A stretch of 64,000 nucleotides of DNA. Origin: Stichopus chloronotus (lineage: Eukaryota > Echinodermata > Holothuroidea > Aspidochirotida > Stichopodidae). This document shows, one piece after another, positions 59,090 through 64,000 of the stretch (positions are counted from its first letter, which is position 1; the number at the start of each line of letters is the position of its first letter). The position numbers and the translations under genes were made by a program. The stretch is taken from assembly GCA_021234535.1 (NCBI GenBank), contig CM037848.1:16261444-16325443 (forward strand). Reading direction: 5' to 3'. Under the pieces are notes generated by a model. It was not told where the DNA came from and searched no databases. It worked only from the letters and a program-made list of their open reading frames with translations.

Positions 59090-62000
59090 GCCACGCCACC
59101 AGTTAACCCTAAAAAAAAAAAAAAATCAAAAACTCAAAATCTGATAAATTTGGTACTTCACAGGAAGGTGAAGGACGATGATTGGTAAATGTCATTGTCA
59201 CTGAATACAAGTCACGTCAGACTCGACCTTGTCATCGCTAACTGGATCAATCCACTGGGTACTTCCCCGAATTGGTTTACTATTATACGATTATCAGGAT
59301 AATAAAAACATTTTTTACATTTTATCTTATTTATTTTTTTTTTGGGGGGGTCACAGAAAACAGCAAGGCAGTCATTGTCGAAACTTCATTTGTTCGATAT
59401 TGTTCTCACTGTCTGGACCACTTGACTGAATTTGAAAGCATTCTTACGTTCAATTGATAAATTTAGCTGGCGTAAGCTAACGTGTATATAGAAAATGTAC
59501 CGCCCTCAACAATTCTATGGCCTATCTTTGTCGTTTAAGATCAAATTGAGTGAGTTTAAGCATACCGTATCCTCTTTTGCAAACTCGAACAGAAAGAAAA
59601 CGCAAAAATTAAAAAACAGTGCAAATGCTTTGGTGATGATTCTAAGACCCCTCGAGTGCAGGAATGAGGTTTTCACTTTTCTACACTTTTTCTCCTTTTC
59701 TCACTTTTTTTTTTTTTACCTCGATCAACACATTCCGTGCTAGTCGTTGCCTGCATGTCTATCAACATTCCCCCGCTTGATAATGAATTAAAATACAAGG
59801 CATCTATCACGGAGTATTTTTACTTTAGCAGTGAATTTTTTTTTACGCTTTTATGCCGTTTTTAATTTTGAGTAAACATTGTGGTGAGAATATGCACGCA
59901 ATCTATATATATTAAAGCCATCTTCTTGCTGGTAAATACTTTTAAATCAATGAAGCCAAAAACAAATGGGCCCTGGATACTCCAATAATAATTATCTCAG
60001 AACCTTCGGAAAAAACCATCAGTAAATAGAGAGATTTGAACATGAAAGTCATTTGAAGTCAAAACATGTCCAGTTTTTACTCACCCGCCGGGTTTGTTTT
60101 AGATCCTCACTAACAACGTGTAGAAACGAGAAGCTAAAAAATCCACGTAGTGGGAAACTGTAATAGTCATATAATGTTCCACGAACGGCAGTACGATCAT
60201 AACCATTTTTATGTACTCAATGAAACCATAAGATTCCCTGTATCAGTATTAAATATGATGTATCCCAGCACTATGATCAACTTTCTAACAAACGTAGTAT
60301 TGAATAAGTTATGTCCTGGGCTTACGTCAGTGATAATGATCAGGATAACGAATCGTTAAATATTATTACTGTTAATGAATACTGAAACACAGTATGCCTA
60401 CTCCAGTAATAGTATATTTCACCGCGTGTATATGCATTAGCGAACAACAAATAAAAACAAACAGCGTGGGAGATTGTATAGCTTTGCGTATCCCACACAC
60501 TTTTCATATTGCCAAGTTCACGTTGTCCAGTAACACAAAATATTACGACTGTCAAACATTCGATCGCTGGTGTGTTTTTCGGTGGTAGGTCGGATATCTG
60601 AGAGTTATTTTTTTAACACCGCTGGGTTTTGTTTATGTGTGAAACCATGAATGGTGTCTTTTACTCACTCATAAGGAAATCCTAACCTCTATACCGGCTT
60701 CAATTGAGTTAAGCCAAGACTAACAGAGAGTACTTGCCGACTGGGATCTGATATCCTTAATTTTGATACATTACGCTTTTTGCAAGAGTCACTTGCAAAA
60801 GTTATGCGTACAACTAAACTGCATCGCTTGCATTAGATAATTTTCAACCGCCTAACCCAAATTTAATTCCTATTTTTAAGCTTAAAATGGGTCATTATCA
60901 ACCAATGAAAAAGTGCTGTCTAAAGGTATGTTAAACACCCTCTCCCCTTACTATTTGCCCGCTGTTCCAAGAACAAATGAAGGAGTATGAATAATTCATT
61001 ATGCATTGTTAAAAGAATTTACATTTTCATACATTGATTTTTATCTCATTGATTGAAAAATTGCAGGCATGAGATCCCTATTTCAAAGCTGGATACATGC
61101 AGCCTGGAACACTCGAGAAGTGCCGTTTCCGGCCATCTGGAGGGTTTGAAAAGCCAGAAAATTTTGTGTACGCTCCGCGCCAACCAATGGTGGCGCTCCG
61201 CTTAGATGATCTTGACGGCGCCCTCAACCCCCTCCATTACCTTTCACTTTTATTTTAGGTCCGTGGGTGCAGGTGTCAAAAGAAGTCAAATTTGCATCAT
61301 GACTAGCAAACTAAAGAAGGGCAAACATATTATTTCAAAGCAAAGGGCATGCCTCCTAGGCCTATCTGTGGACTGACTGATTTGAAGTGGTGGTTTAAGC
61401 CTTGGTAGGACAACGCCCCTGCTCTTATACCCCCCCCCTCCCCCTAAGACGTTGGTAAAAAAAAATAGGGACGATGAATCGATTTTCCCCCTCACAAAAA
61501 TAAAACCTGGCTACGTCCCTGTTAGCATGATTCAATCTTCAATCTTTTTAATAGTACAAGGTAATATTTTAATTTGATTACTGTAATACATAAAAATTGT
61601 TCACAAAAGGACACAGACTCAGCTCTAAGAGATTTCTCACTGGAACGGACTGGTCCTCGACTATCGACATCTGTAAATGTATCTAATAGGATACGGAAGA
61701 TTAATACATACACCTACACACTAGCGAACAAAGATGTTGAAATAGGCCTATTGTAAGAACTAGGTCCATTCTTTGTTCTTGGAAATTGAAGAGCTTATTT
61801 AACGTTGAAATTTGAAAAAGTTAGTCGGGGTATGTTGTAGAATTAACCTCGGCCTGCTTTAAAACATTGCAAAAGTAAAGTCACATCTTCAAAATTGCTT
61901 CTTGTAAGGCAGTTAAGATTATAAAGAAGTACAAGATATTAATGTAGGTGTACCTGTGTGACATCACAGATTCTCGTAAAGTGTTATGCTATTTTGAAAT

Positions 62001-62390
62001 AGATATTTCGTTTAAAACCCGTAATTTTCACCATAAAATTGCTATTCCTAGTTTTTATGGGATTCCAATTTTCTTGAGCGACCGATCCCTTTAACACTGT
62101 TAATCATTTTTAACATCATTATTCGCCCCGTCACTCTCCAAATGGCATGATGACATACATGGCAGTGGGTGTAAAATGTAAGGCACGTGGAGTTAAAAGT
62201 TTGTTGGCACTTTCGCGCCAATGCCGCTTACAGAGGCTTGTGGTATCGTCGACGCCAACCGCCTTCAACCACCTCAACCCTTAAAGGTTACCCATACTAT
62301 GAAAAACTCTCCAATACCTTGCAGTACAGAGCTGAGGTCAATGGTCATCCCCCTAATACATGCTGCTCAATAAAGTGTAGCCTACACTCG
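59090..62390. other. Divergent intergenic region
   Basis: About 3.3 kb between the P450 start and the first exon of the right-edge gene. It is AT-rich with poly-T/poly-A runs. At about 61080-61500 there is a more CG-containing patch with a 9-base C run, including CGCTCCGCGCCAACCAATGG and a CAACCAATGGTGGCGCTCCG overlap, that reads like a dispersed repeat. No coding exon was recognised. Confidence 0.5.
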
Positions 62391-62391
62391 G

Positions 62392-62399
62392 TATAAAAA
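62392..62399 (+). promoter_or_regulatory. TATA box upstream of right-edge first exon
   Basis: TATAAAAA lies 52 bases before the ATG at 62451, so a start about 25-30 bases downstream would leave a leader of roughly 25-30 nt. Confidence 0.5.
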
Positions 62400-62450
62400 C
62401 AGTAGTGGGTGTTCAACAGTGACACTTCTACATTGCAAGAAGATGCAATC

Positions 62451-62479
62451 ATGGCCACAGAAGACAAACTGAAGGCACC
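62451..62479 (+). CDS. Probable first coding exon of an unknown gene
   Basis: ATG in a good context (CAATCATGG) encodes MATEDKLKA plus two bases of the next codon, directly followed by a consensus donor GTAAGT. With the TATA box upstream this is a textbook short first exon. The next exon is not certain. An acceptor before 62981 would read SFESQIFNFRKFLDSGRHN and on to a stop, but the true next exon may lie beyond the window. I do not recognise the protein. Confidence 0.4.
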
Positions 62480-63644
62480 GTAAGTGGTCACTTGGGTCAG
62501 TTTTAAAGTGAGGGTAGTAGACTTTAAACATTAGGCGAGATAACCCGGCATTCGATATAATTGACCTTGTCCTTTTTCCCACAACTTATTTATAGAAAAC
62601 TCACCATAAACTACACACTATATTGTTAGGTCAGATATTCCTTGTCACCTTTAGTTATTTTGGTGCATTCTCCTAATTTATTCTTTTGTTCCCTTTTATT
62701 AGCGACAGACTCTAGATTTTCATGTTGCCATGGTAGAGGTAAACCTTCGTCTGTTACCAAGCCTAATATCCTTATCCCTATGGAGACTTTTGCAAAACAA
62801 ATTTCCCAGATTTTTGGGAAGACAAAGGAACTGGAGACACGCCCGAGTAGTTCTCAATATCAAATCGGTTACTCTGAATACGACCTCATTCGATATTTTG
62901 CTAAAGCTCTAAATATATCTTAGGATCACTTTAAAACAAATAACCTCCTTCATATTGTGCATGTTATTTTTTATTTCAGATCATTTGAAAGCCAGATATT
63001 TAATTTTAGAAAGTTTTTAGACAGTGGACGTCATAACCTATCTCTAAATGACGTCACGCGGCATTAGCTGGCAAAATTGCTCCTTAAATCGATTAGTTTC
63101 CCCGTATGATAATAAAGTACGAACAATGTGGGTGATCTTCTGATCCAGAGATGAAATTTTGTCTTTCTTAATGTCTTTGGAATTGACAGCATTCATTGAT
63201 TAAAAAAATGTACCACTCTCTAAATAGCTGAAAAACAAACAGCCATAAGGTCACGCCAGTGCTTCGTTTCGTGCTGTTTGCATTATGTTTTATTTGCAGA
63301 AGCCAATTACCTTGATGCGTGGTATCCACCATCGAAATTGGCAACCACTTGAATTGTTAACACACTTTAAACTGCGGGGCGGGGAGGGGGGTGGCGGGGG
63401 TACCGAAAGTTGTCTAGATCCGAGTGTCAGTTTACGGTACCCTCGACAAAAAAAAACATTAAAAGAGAAAACATGACCTGGATTTGTACGACAAACGTAA
63501 TTTTCATTCTCGTAAGGGTTCCATTCTTATCCGATAATTAACGTCCTTTTAAGACATTAACAGTTGAAATGTGTGACATAACGTAGACAAATTGACTTAA
63601 AAGAAAGTATTGTCATTGCTTCACAGAAAAACAAAATCATATTT
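62480..63644. other. Unassigned sequence at right edge
   Basis: Presumably intron of the gene starting at 62451. It contains a G-rich stretch at about 63376-63399 and two overlapping ORFs at 62642-62923 without recognised domains. Confidence 0.4.
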
Positions 63645-63868
63645 TTAAAACCAATATTTATGGACAAAGAATGATATATAATTCAAAATAACTCCTGCGG
63701 TAGCTTTCCTCTCAAGAAATTACTTTCTAACAGATAGAAATTCAGTAATTTTTTGTTCAAGAATAGTTGCTGCAGCCAAACTTTAAAAATGATGCATCTT
63801 TTGTAATTCAAAACGCTTTGAACAGACGTCTGTTTAGTGATTTTTATTGGTGAGAGCGAATCGTTTGA
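63645..63868 (+). repeat. Dispersed repeat family D, copy 2
   Basis: Matches 37498-37740 in the same orientation through TTTAAAACCAATATTTATGG, AGAATGATATATAATTCAAA, CAGATAGAAATTCAGTAATT, AAATGATGCATCTT and TTTATTGGTGAGAGCGAAT. Confidence 0.7.
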
Positions 63869-64000
63869 AGTTTCCTTAACATGCTTGATCATAGCTTTAT
63901 TTTTGTATGACAAGTTGGTGCATTTTAAACGCAATATTTCTCTACAAATTCAATCGGACGTAATGCCATTAGATCACATTACATCTATCTGCACACTTTG

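Overview
The window looks like AT-rich nuclear DNA of a multicellular animal. Genes are split into short exons by GT-AG introns, an RNA polymerase II style first exon with a TATA box is visible, and most of the sequence is intron or intergenic DNA full of diverged transposon fragments, MITE-like elements, minisatellites and tRNA-derived repeats. The proteins (a tubulin polyglutamylase complex subunit and a CYP2-clan microsomal P450) and the repeat style (arrays of AGGTCA-rich units, TAGCCTAGGC-type patches) suggest an invertebrate deuterostome, most likely an echinoderm. The species call is inference.

Left third (about 7.5-28.5 kb, plus strand): one gene assembled exon by exon, with every intron phase matching. 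It encodes a 254-residue TPGS1-like protein in nine coding exons (7700-27916), preceded by a likely 5' UTR intron. Its introns hold a dead non-LTR retrotransposon 3' end (8190-8730), an AGGTCA-rich array (13020-13400), two tRNA-like SINE heads, a TTAA-flanked MITE inserted in an older tandem repeat (18879-19232), a G-quadruplex tract and a perfect hairpin.

Middle (28.5-51 kb): no convincing gene. Contents are repeats: a second AGGTCA array (30.4-31.05 kb), a perfect 57.5-copy array of an 11-bp unit (36377-37009), two adjoining minisatellites of 29 and 40 bp (45.45-47.19 kb), a second degenerate non-LTR fragment (44.1-45.0 kb), and copies of three dispersed families. Two phase-compatible, well-bordered candidate exons at 34782-34812 and about 38043-38190 are the only coding hints.

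Right third (51.1-59.0 kb, minus strand): a complete five-exon cytochrome P450 of 497 residues, with anchor, proline hinge, I-helix, ExxR, PERF and heme-cysteine motifs all present. The usual helix-C tryptophan appears to be missing. Its third intron contains about four units of the AGGTCA-rich repeat, including a perfect DR1 hormone-response-type site. About 3.4 kb further right, in divergent orientation, a TATA box and a short first coding exon (62451-62479) mark the probable start of another gene that runs toward or past the right edge.

TPGS1 and the P450 are convergently transcribed and functionally unrelated: one modifies axonemal and centriolar tubulin, the other is an ER monooxygenase. 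No operon, CRISPR, rRNA or intact tRNA gene was seen.
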